From NCBI GenBank assembly GCA_963678675.1, contig OY783199.1, positions 1,061,501 to 1,125,500 on the forward strand: a DNA stretch of 64,000 nt, written 5' to 3'. Every line of letters begins with the position of its first letter. The stretch's first letter is position 1. The stretch comes from Xiphydria camelus. Lineage: Eukaryota; Arthropoda; Insecta; Hymenoptera; Xiphydriidae. The translations under genes and the position numbers were made by a program. A model generated the notes under the pieces. That model had not been told where the DNA came from, did no database searches, and was given only the letters and a program-made list of their open reading frames with translations. Shown one piece after another: positions 25,745 through 37,728 of the stretch.

Positions 25745-26458
25745 TCACCCCAAAGATCATAGGCTGAGTTTCACCGAAATCCGGAGCAGGAATAAAATTT
25801 TTCCATAGCGAGAGAGAAGTACTCTGTATTTCTATATAATTTATGTAATTCCAGTAAGAGCTAGATTATACGTTTTAATCCTCAAGTGACATCGATGAGC
25901 ACGATTATTAAAAATCGAGCGCATGACAACGATTCTCTTCCTGGCGATCATGCGAAATAGAATGTAACTACAAGGAAGAAATATTTCACTAATATATGAA
26001 GAAACGTCAAATTGAGCTAAATAAATAATTACTTGCAACTCTAAAATTAATTTTTAGTAGATCCAACTAATACTTTTTCTCCGTGCAGGCGAGGATCGCA
26101 TTGAATAATTCGGAGCGATAATCGGAGTTAAGTTAATTTCATTGGATTCTCTGATTAAAATATCTAAGTTTGTTGTTTATAATAGTCATCGCGGAAAAAT
26201 GCAGTAAAATAAAGTCGCGATGGATTGACTAAGGAGCTTAACCTTCGATTGGCGTCGTGGAATCCCTGAGATCGTAATTCAAACGATCGTCTACGTTATA
26301 CAAATTGTACGTCAGTTAAGAGTTAAAAGGTATAATCTAGCTTCCACTGGAATTACGTAAATTATATAGAAATACAGAGTACTTCTCTCACTCGCTGTGG
26401 AAAAATTTTATTCCTGCTCCGGATTTCGGTGAAACTTAGCCTACGGTCTTTGTGGTGA

Positions 26459-26554
26459 TTTTCGAGGCGCTTAAACGACTCGCCGGGTATAATATATAAA
26501 GACATAATAAATATAATATATTATACCCGGCGAGTCGTTTAAGCGCCTCGAAAA
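26459..26554 (-). repeat. Array hairpin HP2 (loop inverted)
   Basis: Arms as in HP1, with the loop in reverse orientation (AAGACATAATAAA). Confidence 0.9.
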
Positions 26555-26819
26555 CTATGAGGCACCAACCCCTGGTGGAACATAGGGCGCTCGCCCTATG
26601 GATGAGTTTCGCTCACCGCGAGAATCTACTGTGGCATGCTTCGGCTCGCCTCGCCATCACTCGTCTCATATCGGCTCGCAACGAGGTTAGAGATACCGAA
26701 GCGAAGCAGGTGACGTCACAGGTGTCTCGCGGCGAGCGTGGAGACGGTATGGGGTGAGCCAGCCCGGCCGCCCGCGCGGGTAAGCGACCTAAGGTCCACC
26801 ATGGGTTGGTGCCTCATGG

Positions 26820-26915
26820 TTTTCGAGGCGCTTAAACGACTCGCCGGGTATAATATATTATATTTATTATGTCTTTATATATTATACCCGGCGAGTCGTT
26901 TAAGCGCCTCGAAAA
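26820..26915 (+). repeat. Array hairpin HP3
   Basis: Same arms and loop orientation as HP1. Confidence 0.9.
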
Positions 26916-27618
26916 TCACCACAAAGACCATAGGCTGAGTTTCACCGAAATCCGGAGCAGGAATAAAATTTTTCCGTAATGAGTGAAGTACTCTCTATTT
27001 TGATATAACTTACGTAATTCCAGTAGAAGCTAGATTATACGTTTTAATCCTCAACTGACATCGATGAGCACGACTATTAAAAATCGAGCGCACAACGATT
27101 CTCCTCCTCACAATCATGCGAATTATTATGCAACTGGAAGGAAGAAATATTTCATTAATATGAAGAAAGATCAAATTGAGGTAAATAAATAATTACTTGC
27201 GACTCTAAAAGTAATTTTTAGTAGATCCAACTACTACTTTTTCTTCGTGCATATGCGGATCGCTTTGAATAATTTGGAGCGATAATCGGAGTTAAGTTAA
27301 TGTCATTGGATTCTCTGATTAAACTATCTAAGTTTGTTGGTTATAATAGTCGTCGCGGAAAAATGCAGTAAAGTCGCGACGGATTTACCAAGGAGCTTAA
27401 CCTGCGATTGGCGTCGTGGAATCCCTGAGATCGTAATTCAAACGATCGTCAACGTTATACAAATTGTACGACGGCAGTTAAGAGTCAAAAAGTATAATCC
27501 AGCTTTTACTGGAATTACGTAAATTATATAGAAATACAGAGTACTTCACTCACATTACGGAAAAATTTTATTCCTGCTCCGGATTTCGGTGAAACTTAGC
27601 CTATGGTCTTTGGGGTGA

Positions 27619-27714
27619 TTTTCGAGGCGCTTAAACGACTCGCCGGGTATAATATATAAAGACATAATAAATATAATATATTATACCCGGCGAGTCGTTT
27701 AAGCGCCTCGAAAA
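27619..27714 (-). repeat. Array hairpin HP4 (loop inverted)
   Basis: Same arms as HP1, with the loop reversed as in HP2. Confidence 0.9.
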
Positions 27715-27979
27715 CCATGAGGCACCAACCCATGGTGGACCTTAGGTCGCTTACCCGCGCGGGCGGCCGGGCTGGCTCACCCCATACCGTCTCCACGCTC
27801 GCCGCGAGACACCTGTGACGTCACCTGCTTCGCTTCGGTATCTCTTACCTCGTTGCGAGCCGATATGAGACGAGTGATGGCGAGGCGAGCCGAAGCATGC
27901 CACAGTAGATTCTCGCGGTGAGCGAAGCTCATCCATAGGGCGAGCGCCCTATGTTCCACCAGGGGTTGGTGCCTCATGG

Positions 27980-28075
27980 TTTTCGAGGCGCTTAAACGAC
28001 TCGCCGGGTATAATATATTATATTTATTATGTCTTTATATATTATACCCGGCGAGTCGTTTAAGCGCCTCGAAAA
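27980..28075 (+). repeat. Array hairpin HP5
   Basis: Same arms and loop orientation as HP1. Confidence 0.9.
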
Positions 28076-28797
28076 TCACCACAAAGACCATAGGCTAAGT
28101 TTCACAGAAATCCGGAGCAGCAATAAAATTTTTCCGTCATGAGTGAAGTACTCTGTATTTTCATATAATTTATGTAATTCCAGTAAGAGCTAGATTATAC
28201 GTTTTAATCCTCAAGTGACATCGATGAGCACGATTGTTAAAAATCGAGCGCACGACAACGATTCTCTTCCTCGCGATCATGCGAAATAGAATGTAACTCT
28301 ACAAGGAAGAAATATTTCACTAATATGAAGAAACATCAAATTGAGCTAAATAAATAATTACATGAGACGCTAAAATTAATTTTTAGTAGATCCAACTAAT
28401 GCTCTTTCTCCGTACAGCTGAGGATCGCTTTGAATAATTTAGAGCGATAGTCGGAATTAAGTTAATCTCATTGGATTCTCTGAATAAATTAAATATCTCA
28501 GTTTGTTGGTTCTAATAGTCATCGCGGAAAAATGCAGTAAAATAAAGTCGCGATGGATTGACTAAGGAGCTTCACCTTCGATTGGCGTCGTGGAATCCCT
28601 GAGATCGTAATTCAAACGATCGTCTACGTTATACAAATTGTACGACGTCAGTTAAGAGAGTAGTTAAAAGGTATAATCTAGCTTCTACTGGAATTACGTA
28701 AATTATATAGAAATACAGAGTACTTCTCTCTCGCTATGGAAAAATTTTATTCCTGCTCCGGATTTCGGTGAAACTCAGCCTATGATCTTTGGGGTGA

Positions 28798-28893
28798 TTT
28801 TCGAGGCGCTTAAACGACTCGCCGGGTATAATATATAAAGACATAATAAATATAATATATTATACCCGGCGAGTCGTTTAAGCGCCTCGAAAA
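28798..28893 (-). repeat. Array hairpin HP6 (loop inverted)
   Basis: Same arms as HP1, with the loop reversed. It lies on the left arm of the large inverted repeat centred near 29086. Confidence 0.9.
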
Positions 28894-29280
28894 CCATGAG
28901 GCACCAACCCATGGTGGACCTTAGGTCGCTTACCCGCGCGGGCGGCCGGGCTGGCTCACCCCATACCGTCTCCACGCTCGCCGCGAGACACCTGTGACGT
29001 CACCTGCCTCGCTTCGGTATCGCTTACCTCGTTGCGAGCCGATATGAGACGAGTGATACCGAGGGGGTTTCGCTCACCGCGAGATTCTACTGTGGCGTGA
29101 TTCGGCTGGCCTCGGTATCACTCGTCTCATATCGGCTTGCACAGAGGTAAGCGATACCGAAGCGAGGCAGGTGACGTCACAGGTGTCTCGCGGCGAGCGT
29201 GGCTACCGTACGGGGTGAGCCAGCCCGGGCGGCCGCGCAGGCAAGCGCCCTATGCTCCACCAGGAGTTGGTGCCTCATGG

Positions 29281-29376
29281 TTTTCGAGGCGCTTAAACGA
29301 CTCGCCGGGTATAATATATTATATTTATTATGTCTTTATATATTATACCCGGCGAGTCGTTTAAGCGCCTCGAAAA
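29281..29376 (+). repeat. Array hairpin HP7
   Basis: Same arms and loop orientation as HP1. It is the mirror partner of HP6 in the large inverted repeat. Confidence 0.9.
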
Positions 29377-32076
29377 TCACCACAAAGACCATAGGCTAAG
29401 TTTCACCGAAATCCGGAGCAGGAATAAAATTTTTCCATAGCGAGAGAGAAGTACTCTGTATTTCTATATAATTTACGTAATTCCAGTAGAAGTTAGATTA
29501 TACCTTTTAACTCTTAACTGACGTCGTACAATTTGTATAACGTAGACGATCGTTTGAATTACGATCTCAGGGATTCCACGACGCCAATCGAAGGTGAAGC
29601 TCCTTAGTCAATCCATCGCGACTTTATTTTACTGCATTTTTCCGTGATGACTATTACAACCAACAAACTTAGTTTAATCAGAGAATCCAATGAGATTAAT
29701 TTAACTCCGACTATCGCTCTAAATTATTCAAAGCGATCCTCAGCTGCACGGAGAAAAAGCATTAGTTGGATCTACTAAAAATTACTTTTAGAGTCGGAAG
29801 TAATTATTTATTTACCTCAATTTGATCTTTCTTCATATATTAGTGAAATATTTCTTCCTTGCAGTTACATTCTATTTCGCATGATCGCGAGGAAGAGAAT
29901 CGTTGTCGTGCGCTCGATTTTTAAGCAGCACATTTGATTTCGCATCGCGAGAAATGCTGGAGATATTTCTAACGAAAAAAATTGTCATAGACCTTCTCCC
30001 GTTACGGTACCCCATGTGTGGGGATACAAACGGATAGGTAGATATCATTTAAATGGACGTAAAAGAAAAATAGAGAGGATAAGGTAGATGTTCCGTAGGT
30101 TTGTCGGGTATTCACAAAGAGAGATAGACAGACAGACAGAGAAAGAAAGCAAAAGAGAGTCTCACAGCGAAGGCTCTTCTCGCGTGACGCGTGAGAAGCG
30201 GCAATGGCGGGAGGCGACAGTCATTAGTCTCCGGGTCATTTGTCATACTCGTGACGATTTCTCGTATTACGCGACGACCCCGTTGAGGTAGCGATAAACG
30301 GAAACTCACGGGGGTTGGCTCCAATTCGTCGGGGGAAGTGGCGAAGGGGTGCCGACTCCGACAATGGAAACAAAGGCGACGATTCGACCTACGGAGATGA
30401 GGTATAATGAGAGCGAGGGGACCGCGGCGAGACGGGCGCGTATATTCGAGCTTCTTTCGCGCGACTGCTAACCAACGCAGCGGCGGCGCCGCGTATTCGC
30501 GCGGATATAGTCCGGCGCGCCCCCGCCCTCTCCCTCTTTTTTCGTTCATTCGGTAATACGGCGATTTGTCTCGCGAATGAAGGGTTGACATCTGTGGGGA
30601 TTATTTGATGACTGTTGTGTGGCGAAATGAAAACTGATCGCATAGCTCCAGTTTTGCGATTAATCATTACGGAGTAGGTATGAAGCGTAGGTACTGAGAG
30701 AGATGAGATGTCTGACTATATATTTCATCTACAGAGTTCATCCGATTCCCATCTTCCCTCAGTCTCGAATTAACGACGCTTCCACTTGGTACGATGTACA
30801 GCCGCTTCCACGGAACAAAGGAACCTTTCCGAAGAAGAAACCATCTTTCGGGCGGGACACGCCCGCGAGCGCTAACGCTCCGTAATCACAACGCGCCGGG
30901 AAACTTTTGGTAAAGCAATTTTATTACATTCGACACCTCGCGGCCGCAATTTCGCGTCGCGGAAAGAAGTCGAGAGCAGCGGCTTTAAGTGGAGCTTGGG
31001 TGCGGCGCGACAAAGCCACCGTTACCGCTTCACTTTCTCTCTCTCTTTTTTTTTTGTAAATCTTACCAGTACAATAAAATTAATCAAAGCGTAATCCCTT
31101 GCATTTTTTGCAGAACGCCGGAGGGCGGAGGGAAAGCCGCCAAGGGAAATACGGTGCGAAGAACAGTAATAAAGAGTCCGTTGGGGAAGTCGCGGAGAAG
31201 GGGGGGTGGGGGGGTGGTGGGAGTGGTTGGATTATGGGGTGAAGGGTCGGCTGTAGTATGGCGACGAACAAAAGTAATTAGCGAGTTGTCGGGCGAGAGA
31301 AGGAGTCAAGGAAATTAGTCGAGCGAAACGAAGGCTGTCATCGCGCGGCAACTTTGCTTCGTTTTGCTCGCTCGTCGACGATTTCTCTCGCCTTTTCTCT
31401 CTTCTCTCTCTCTCTCTCGGTATACGTGCCTTCTGCGTTCAACGCTTCCTCGAGTGCAACGCAGGAATGTAGCGCCGGGAACGCATCGTCCGTCTGACCA
31501 TTACTTGCTTTCTTCCCTCACTGCTTTCCGTTCGTTCACTATTTCCACCGAATTGCGTAGCGCGCGCATAACGTCGCACGTACTCGATACGCGTCCTCGA
31601 CAGGAGAGAAGATTAATCAGGATGACGGCGGGTGAGGCGGTCGAAAGAAAATAATAAATAAAGTACCTCTACGCCCGCGCGCGAGAAGGGGAATCAATGT
31701 GCCGGCGGGGCACACTCAGCGCCATTTCTCTGCCGAACTCTCCCTCTTTCTCTCTCCCTCTCTCTCCGTCTCTCTTTCGGTCCCGGTATACGCACACCCC
31801 GGCGCTATAACAGTCCTCCGGTCCGATCCACCCCCCAATTCGCCACCCGTTTCTCTCTCTCTCTCTCTCTCTCCCCGTTCCAACCGCGGCCTTTCTGTTT
31901 TGCCCTGCAGCGCCGGTGTTATTTACAACTGTGCGACAGCCAGACAGGCGCGGGGTTTTTTTTGGCCATTTTTTAAATTCTATTTATCAAGGGCACTCGT
32001 GACGTCGCGTAGTTCACCGGGGGAACGGAGATTCGGAGAGGAAGACAATTCGGATCCGCCTCTATACTCCACCGCG

Positions 32077-32190
32077 TGCGTTACTGTCGGCATTCATTGG
32101 GGCAGTTGCTTACAGGGGTTGTTAATTGGATCGCGGACGCCCGGATAGGAATTTAATTGGGGTTCTTGCAAGGTTCCGATGAGGAGATCA
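32077..32190 (+). repeat. Direct repeat, copy 1
   Basis: Shares CGTGCGTTACTG, CTTACAGGGGTTGTTAATT, TCGCGGA and TAGGAATTTA in order with copy 2, about 430 bp downstream. Overall identity is moderate. Confidence 0.6.
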
Positions 32191-32506
32191 GGGGCAACGG
32201 TACATTTCGCACCTCATCGAAACGCACTGTAAGCGGGGAATATGCAAATAATGGTATACTTGCGAATATTCGACGTTTTCTGATCTACAAAGGGTTGAAC
32301 GCGATATCGTGTAGGATCGAATTGATCGAAATAGACGTTACGTCCCCCATCACTGGCTGGACATAGATTTCTTCCTCATTGAACGAGTTCTGAAAACAGG
32401 AGACTTTTTTTTTCATTCAAAACATTTTTTTCCAAGGATAACGACACTAGCGACTATAGGTATCTCCGAGATGAAAATGGTTCGGATGTGTTTTCGTGCT
32501 TACTGC

Positions 32507-32635
32507 CACGTGCGTTACTGCTAACGCACGTCCATTAGCGCGGTTACTTACAGGGGTTGTTAATTAGGTCGCGGAAGCTCGTGTAGGAATTTAGTTTGAG
32601 GCCCTAACAAGGGTCCAACGAGGATTAGATATGCT
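32507..32635 (+). repeat. Direct repeat, copy 2
   Basis: Diverged copy of 32077-32190. It contains a small extra inverted motif (TGCGTTA/TAACGCA). Confidence 0.6.
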
Positions 32636-33667
32636 TCGTTTCTAATCAGGCTCTCATCGGGAAATCTATGTCTAACCACCATTGGGGGGGAAACGTAACG
32701 CTCCGGTACTTAGTGCCCCATCAGATTGCGATCAGGTCGTTCCCTTAAAGCCACGTTTAACCCTTTGTATCCTGGCGCGTCGTAATCATTCCGAAGTACG
32801 GCGATCTTTTATAATTATTCGCGGGGAACCCTCGGGATTATCGAATGTATGTATGTCGTTTGAAACTTGGAAAGCGCGATGAGGATCCACAATGATTCTT
32901 CCGAAAACGCATCGACGTATTGACGAGAGCGGAAAAATATCGTGATGGTTCGGTAGCTATTATATTTCAGGGACGGTTTATCGGATATCGTATATGGCAC
33001 GCATGAGAGACGCGCCACTCGCGCATATACATATAGGGTAGGCTGGACCGATTTCGATCAGAGGGACGTGACTTTCATCGCAATTACAGCCTTACCCGTG
33101 ACATTTAGGTGGAAATTAGTACAGTGCTTTTTCTCGAAGATCAAGCTTCGATCTACAAAAAAGTCTCACATCGACATAATCGGAATCGTACAGTCCCACT
33201 CTGTATGTGGTCTCGGCAATACGAGTTATGTGTTTGTACGTACGTATATACGGATATATATAGCCCGTCTATACTCGTATTTTACTTGGTCGCTATTCAA
33301 TTTTTATTCAATAAATCAGCTCGACGTTCCGAGCAGAATTGGTTTCCTGGTGGACCGCCGTCGTGAATGCATGAAATATACCCGGTGTCCACGTGTTAAG
33401 CCGACCTTTCCCTCGGGGCCTATTTCCGCGGAAATCTGTTTGCGACTGAAAGAACGCATTCAGAGTTATACAGGGCTTTTGTGCCGGTGTTATCGTTAAC
33501 GTTAACGGCGCAGCGTAGGGATACGCGACCTTAACAGGACGGCGATAAAATTAACAATAAAAATGCAAACTGTAATTATATCGTTCATCTGAGCTTTTAG
33601 CAGCTCGCTCGGAAACGGCCATTCTATAATTAAAAGAACGCGTCGATCGGACTATCGTTATATGCAA

Positions 33668-33914
33668 AGAAAAAGAATTAGTTGCATCTACTAAAAATTA
33701 CTTGCGGGGCGCAAGTAATTATTTCTTTACATTAATTCGATCTTTATTCATATTAATTTGATATTTGTCCCCTACAATCACATATCTACTCTAACATACG
33801 ACTGTAAGGAAGAGATATCCAATTGATGTATTTAAGAAATTCGTTGGTATAAATAAATAATTACTCGCGACCCCGCAAGTCATTTTCAGTAGATCCAACT
33901 AATTCTTTTTCTCT
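33668..33914. mobile_element. MITE sharing terminal sequence with the hairpin array
   Basis: The left end, AGAAAAAGAATTAGTTGCAT, runs through CTACTAAAAATTACTTGC. The right end is its inverse, ending TCCAACTAATTCTTTTTCT. The arms are about 60 bp and the interior is AT-rich and non-coding. The end sequence TTTTTAGTAGATCCAACTA also lies in the middle of each A spacer of the 25-30 kb array. Confidence 0.65.
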
Positions 33915-36426
33915 GTGTACGTTTACCGGGGTGACAGGCGCGTCTACGGGACTTTATCAGAGTCCCCTACACATCGACGGAATTTCCCTCCGAGTCGGTC
34001 AGTTTTCGCGTACCCACCCTCCGTTATGGTCGCGGTTAAGTACAGGGGGATCGATGCCGACCGAATTTCAAGTCGTCCCACATCGAACTTCCCGTCGAGT
34101 TTGCCGGGGCATCCCGTGCGAGTTCGAAATTTCTGTTGAGATAACGAGCAGGCGGAGACTCGACGTGGCGGAGCGATGGGGTGGAGAGGGGAAAAGTGCT
34201 CGTTTAGTCCCTAATGGAAATACTTGACCGGGCTGTGAGAGAGTACGGACGGCTAATGCCTATGAAAGCACTAACGCCGCGTACCTATACGCCTTCGGGT
34301 CCGGGGCGAAAGGAAGTTCTATATTATCACTGGGAACGCTGGCGAATGGTTATACTTGGAGAGTATCCACGTCAGACGGAACGGAACGGGGGGAGCGAGG
34401 TAAAGCGTCTAGTTTCGAAACTTTACCGAGGTTCGAACGTCACTGACCTAGGGCCCGTTGACTCTCATCGCGAGGCGATGTAAAACGAGACGTACGAATT
34501 TCAGTCGAACGTCGTAAACTGAAGAAATACGGAACGATCGATCGATGCTAAATTTTTCTCGACTTTCAGCGGCACAAATTCGCGCGAATTCCTGGGATAT
34601 CGCGTTGCACCGGGTAGATTTTTCGATTGCACCAATTACGTCTTTGTCGTACGACCGTACCCTTATTGCGAAGGAGTTCGTGGGGTGACGACGAGGAGTA
34701 CCTGTGCGGCGCGAGTTTGGAGTGGCGAAGGGTAGTAGCGCGTGAGCTCGAGGCGTCACATCACCAGATCCCACTTCCGCTGGTTGCCGAGTACCCCGCG
34801 CGACCTCTCACTTCAACTCGACTCGACATGGAGTCGTGTCGGCGTTACGCCGCCACCCTTGTCCCTCGAACAGCTGTCGAGTGCCCGCCCGGAGGAAGGG
34901 GAACGAATGCAGCGTTCGCTCCCCGTGTTGGCGGTATCGAAAGCTCAGCAAATCCGACAAGGGAAACAAGAGCGGCAGCGGCGCCGACGTCGCGCAGGCT
35001 CGGGTTCTTGTTTGTGCGGAATAATTATGGTATTCGGCCCTTCGGGTGGTCGTCCAACCTTCAAACCGTGTCCTTAAGAGAAATCGTACATATATAGCGC
35101 GGGAGAAATATATTTGGATGGTGAAAGTATGGCAAGAGCGTACGAATTGATATAGAATTCGGAATGAGACGCGAGTCTGTCTACAGCCTGGCTATTTCTA
35201 CTAGATTTGTACTGATCCACGTAGAACCCATGTTAACTCTATTCTAATGCGTTCCAATGAATTATTTCAATGATTCCCATGAGAGCAAATTTTACATGGT
35301 TCCTATCGGAACTTCAAACTCCATACGTCGATATTGGACGGGTTTTGCTCGCTGATCAGACGCGATTTTTTATAGTAATAATGACAATTACAAATGTACT
35401 ATAATTTTTCGATTTCTTATTTTTCATATATAGGTTTGTACGTTTCTCGTATAAATCATGCATGCCGCATGCATAACTAAATCTTGCACGGGGTATACGT
35501 GAATAATATTTAAACCGCAAGAATTTCCAAGCCGGTACGGATGAGCAATCAAATTGTATGTAATCAGACTAATGTATCGTTTCAAATTCTATACGTTTAC
35601 TCGTGTTCTTTGCCATACTTTCGCTTTTCCCGCGCTCGGGGGTGCGTAGAGGCGAGGCACCTCCCTTCTCACGTGGCATGGTCCTACATAGGCGAAGGTA
35701 TCGCTCGAGGTATCGAAGTATTGGGGACTTACTTTCTTTCCCCGTCAAGCATCTTCTTGACTGGAGGGTTCTGATAAACTCCCGCGGGAAAGGGGAAAGT
35801 TCCAGTCGAAAGACGAGACTTCTCTCGTGAGAATATTTAAACATCCCCTTCGAGCGCAGTAAGGACGGAATACGTATGTCGAGTGGAGAGCGTCTCGAGA
35901 GAACTCTTGAAAATGCGCGCAGGACGTCCTTTCGATTCCAAGAAATACCTACACGTATACAGAGCTCTGGCTCCCCGCGAGTCTCGCGTTATCAGCTACT
36001 CAAATCCGAAGAGAAATCACGTCTTATCTGTGTACCAAGGGAAGATGATTACGGGGTTACATATTTCCCAGATTGAAGCGTTGAAACTTTCAATTTTTTT
36101 TCCTATCGGATCCTTCAAGTTAATCTCGGATATAAACTCGAGGTAGGTAAATCGATTCAGCGGCGTTTACGACGCCGTCGAATAGTTGATCCTGCGGTGC
36201 GACGCGCTCGGGCGTTCGAACTTGTTACGGGAAGAAATTCGCAACTTTATTAATAACGCGAGTATCGGCATCGCGCGCCCTGTGCAAAGTAAACTTTAAA
36301 GTTTCAACTTTTTTTTTCAGAATCAGTCTTTTATACTACGCCTCACCCTTCACCCTACATTCTAATGCTATTGCTATGGATTCGTGCTTCCAAAAGGGGA
36401 TTATATAAAGAGAGAGAGAGGTAGAG

Positions 36427-36460
36427 GAGGGAGGGAGGGAGGGAGGGAGGGAGGGAGGGG
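36427..36460. repeat. (GGGA)n microsatellite
   Basis: About eight GGGA/GGAG units in an intergenic purine-rich stretch. Confidence 0.9.
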
Positions 36461-36965
36461 GAAGGGTGCGTCGTGTGAAGAGCCCGGAAGCAGTAGGTTT
36501 CAAGATGGGGTTGTTGGAATCAGCAAACCAGGCGAGACGGAGGTCCCAGCTTTTGACAAGGGGCAACGCCTGCGAAACATGGAATCCAATTATTCGCCGT
36601 GGTGAGCTATCGCTACCGAGAGGAGAAGGGCGAAGGGAGGAGGAGGGCGCATGTGCAAAACGCCAGGTACACGTTTCCCGAGCAGCGTTGTCGGTGATCG
36701 CGATGGTACGATGTGTCTGGTCCTCGCGCGATTTTATATAAAGAGAATATTTATCGTTCACACACATTGGTCCGTACTCTTACATCAGTGCCGTCACTCG
36801 ATAAATATCCGCCTCGAAGGTTCGCGTTTCAAACTGCTGCGGCGAGAAGATCTGGCGCGCGCGCGTAGCGAGCTTCTGGTCGCACCCTTTCAGCCTCCCG
36901 ACGTGTTGCGGTCGTACGGGCGGCCAAGAGGGAAAAAAAAAAGAGGAAAAGAGAAAGGCAGAGGA

Positions 36966-37036
36966 GAGCTTACAAGTCTCGCGATAGCGGTTACAAACGA
37001 TCCTTCCGAATCGTTTGGTCGTGCCAAGCCGCAGCT
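36966..37036 (+). repeat. Dispersed repeat block R1, copy 1
   Basis: Shares GAGCTT-AAGTCTCGCGATA and GTTACAAACGA, then CGTGCCA and CGCAGCTA, in order with 63452-63527. Confidence 0.55.
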
Positions 37037-37702
37037 AGACACGCGAACGGATGGACGGACGTACGGTTTTGCGACTTTCAAATCGAGGGAAGTGGCGGTC
37101 GCCGGTATTCTCCCCTTTCGTACCCCTTCCACTTTTCCCTCAATCCACTTAAGATATGCAAAGTACGCCTCGACCTCTCTCGCGGAGCGGAGAAAAAAGG
37201 GAGACACTGCGGCGGTTTTCCTCTTACGTCTATATGTACGTATGCGAGGCGAAGTGGCCTAAAAATGAGACGGGGGCAAAGATGAGACACATATTCCGTT
37301 CTGTTGTTTATTCGGGGAAAAGAAACAAACCTCTCGACACGTTTCTCGCGTCGTCGCTCCCATTATCCTCAGCGGCTCGCTAAATCACTTTCGGACCACG
37401 GTGAAAATTGCACCGCGAATGCGGATCGCCGATGCAGTCGGCGTCGAGTAGCGGCGCCAATTGCGATTAAACGCATTTCTCGGGCGCGCCCGCAGAGTTC
37501 GTTAAAGGGTAACCTTCCGTGAAGGGTCATCGATTATCTTCGGGTGCGACGAGGGTTGGTTAAAGGTACCCAGTTCGCCTCCTCCTCCCCCCCGGTCCTC
37601 CATACCCTTCGCTTTACGATAACGAGGCGGAATCTGAGGATTGGTACGGGAAAGACGGGAATCGGAGTTCTCTCGATCGCGGATCGAATCACCGCGAGGA
37701 CC

Positions 37703-37728
37703 GAGAGAGAGAGAGAGAGAGAGAGAGG
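37703..37728. repeat. (GA)n microsatellite
   Basis: A short GA run followed by GGGGGAGGGG-type purines. Confidence 0.9.

Larger units (their letters stand above)
25295..29933. repeat. Hairpin-punctuated array of invertible repeat modules
   Basis: About 4.6 kb built from three parts. Seven 96-bp hairpins (HP) start at about 25649, 26459, 26820, 27619, 27980, 28798 and 29281. Between them lie AT-rich A spacers (about 704-723 bp, between HP1/2, HP3/4 and HP5/6) and GC-rich G spacers (265 bp between HP2/3 and HP4/5; a rearranged 388-bp version between HP6/7). Alternate hairpins are about 1.16-1.18 kb apart, except the last interval (1.30 kb). HP loops alternate in orientation. The two 265-bp G spacers are inverted relative to each other. 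The right-hand terminal A module is inverted relative to the other three. No transposase, reverse transcriptase or other recognisable protein is encoded; the repeated 66-codon frames are repeat by-products. It may be a satellite or foldback-type element; no known family is recognised. Confidence 0.85.
28238..29933. repeat. Large inverted repeat, arms about 830 bp
   Basis: From the centre near 29086, both sides read the same on opposite strands. First comes the G-module arm (28970-29063 against 29110-29200, including GTGACGTCAC), then HP6/HP7, then A-module sequence out to AAAATCGAGCGCACGACAAC at 28238 and its complement ending near 29933. The unpaired centre is about 46 nt. Confidence 0.8.
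29935..33667. other. Intergenic, no gene seen
   Basis: Mixed composition. It contains CT-rich tracts (about 31030-31050, 31395-31420, 31735-31765, 31851-31874), a G-run near 31200-31225 and an imperfect direct repeat at 32077-32190 / 32507-32635. The frames at 30112-30591, 31699-32148 and 33068-33499 are low-complexity or have no domain; I do not call them genes. Confidence 0.5.

Noticed and set aside
25427..29399. Repeated 66- to 101-codon frames in the hairpin array
   Set aside because: They run through the palindromes, appear in both orientations and resemble no protein; they come from the repeat structure.
25295..29933. CRISPR-like reading of the regularly spaced hairpins
   Set aside because: Repeats are 96 bp, spacers are themselves repeated and 265-720 bp long, and the genome is eukaryotic.
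36651..37262. 203-codon plus-strand frame
   Set aside because: Low complexity (RGKKKRGKEKGRGE), overlapped by minus-strand frames, with no domain; it only stands out through block R1.
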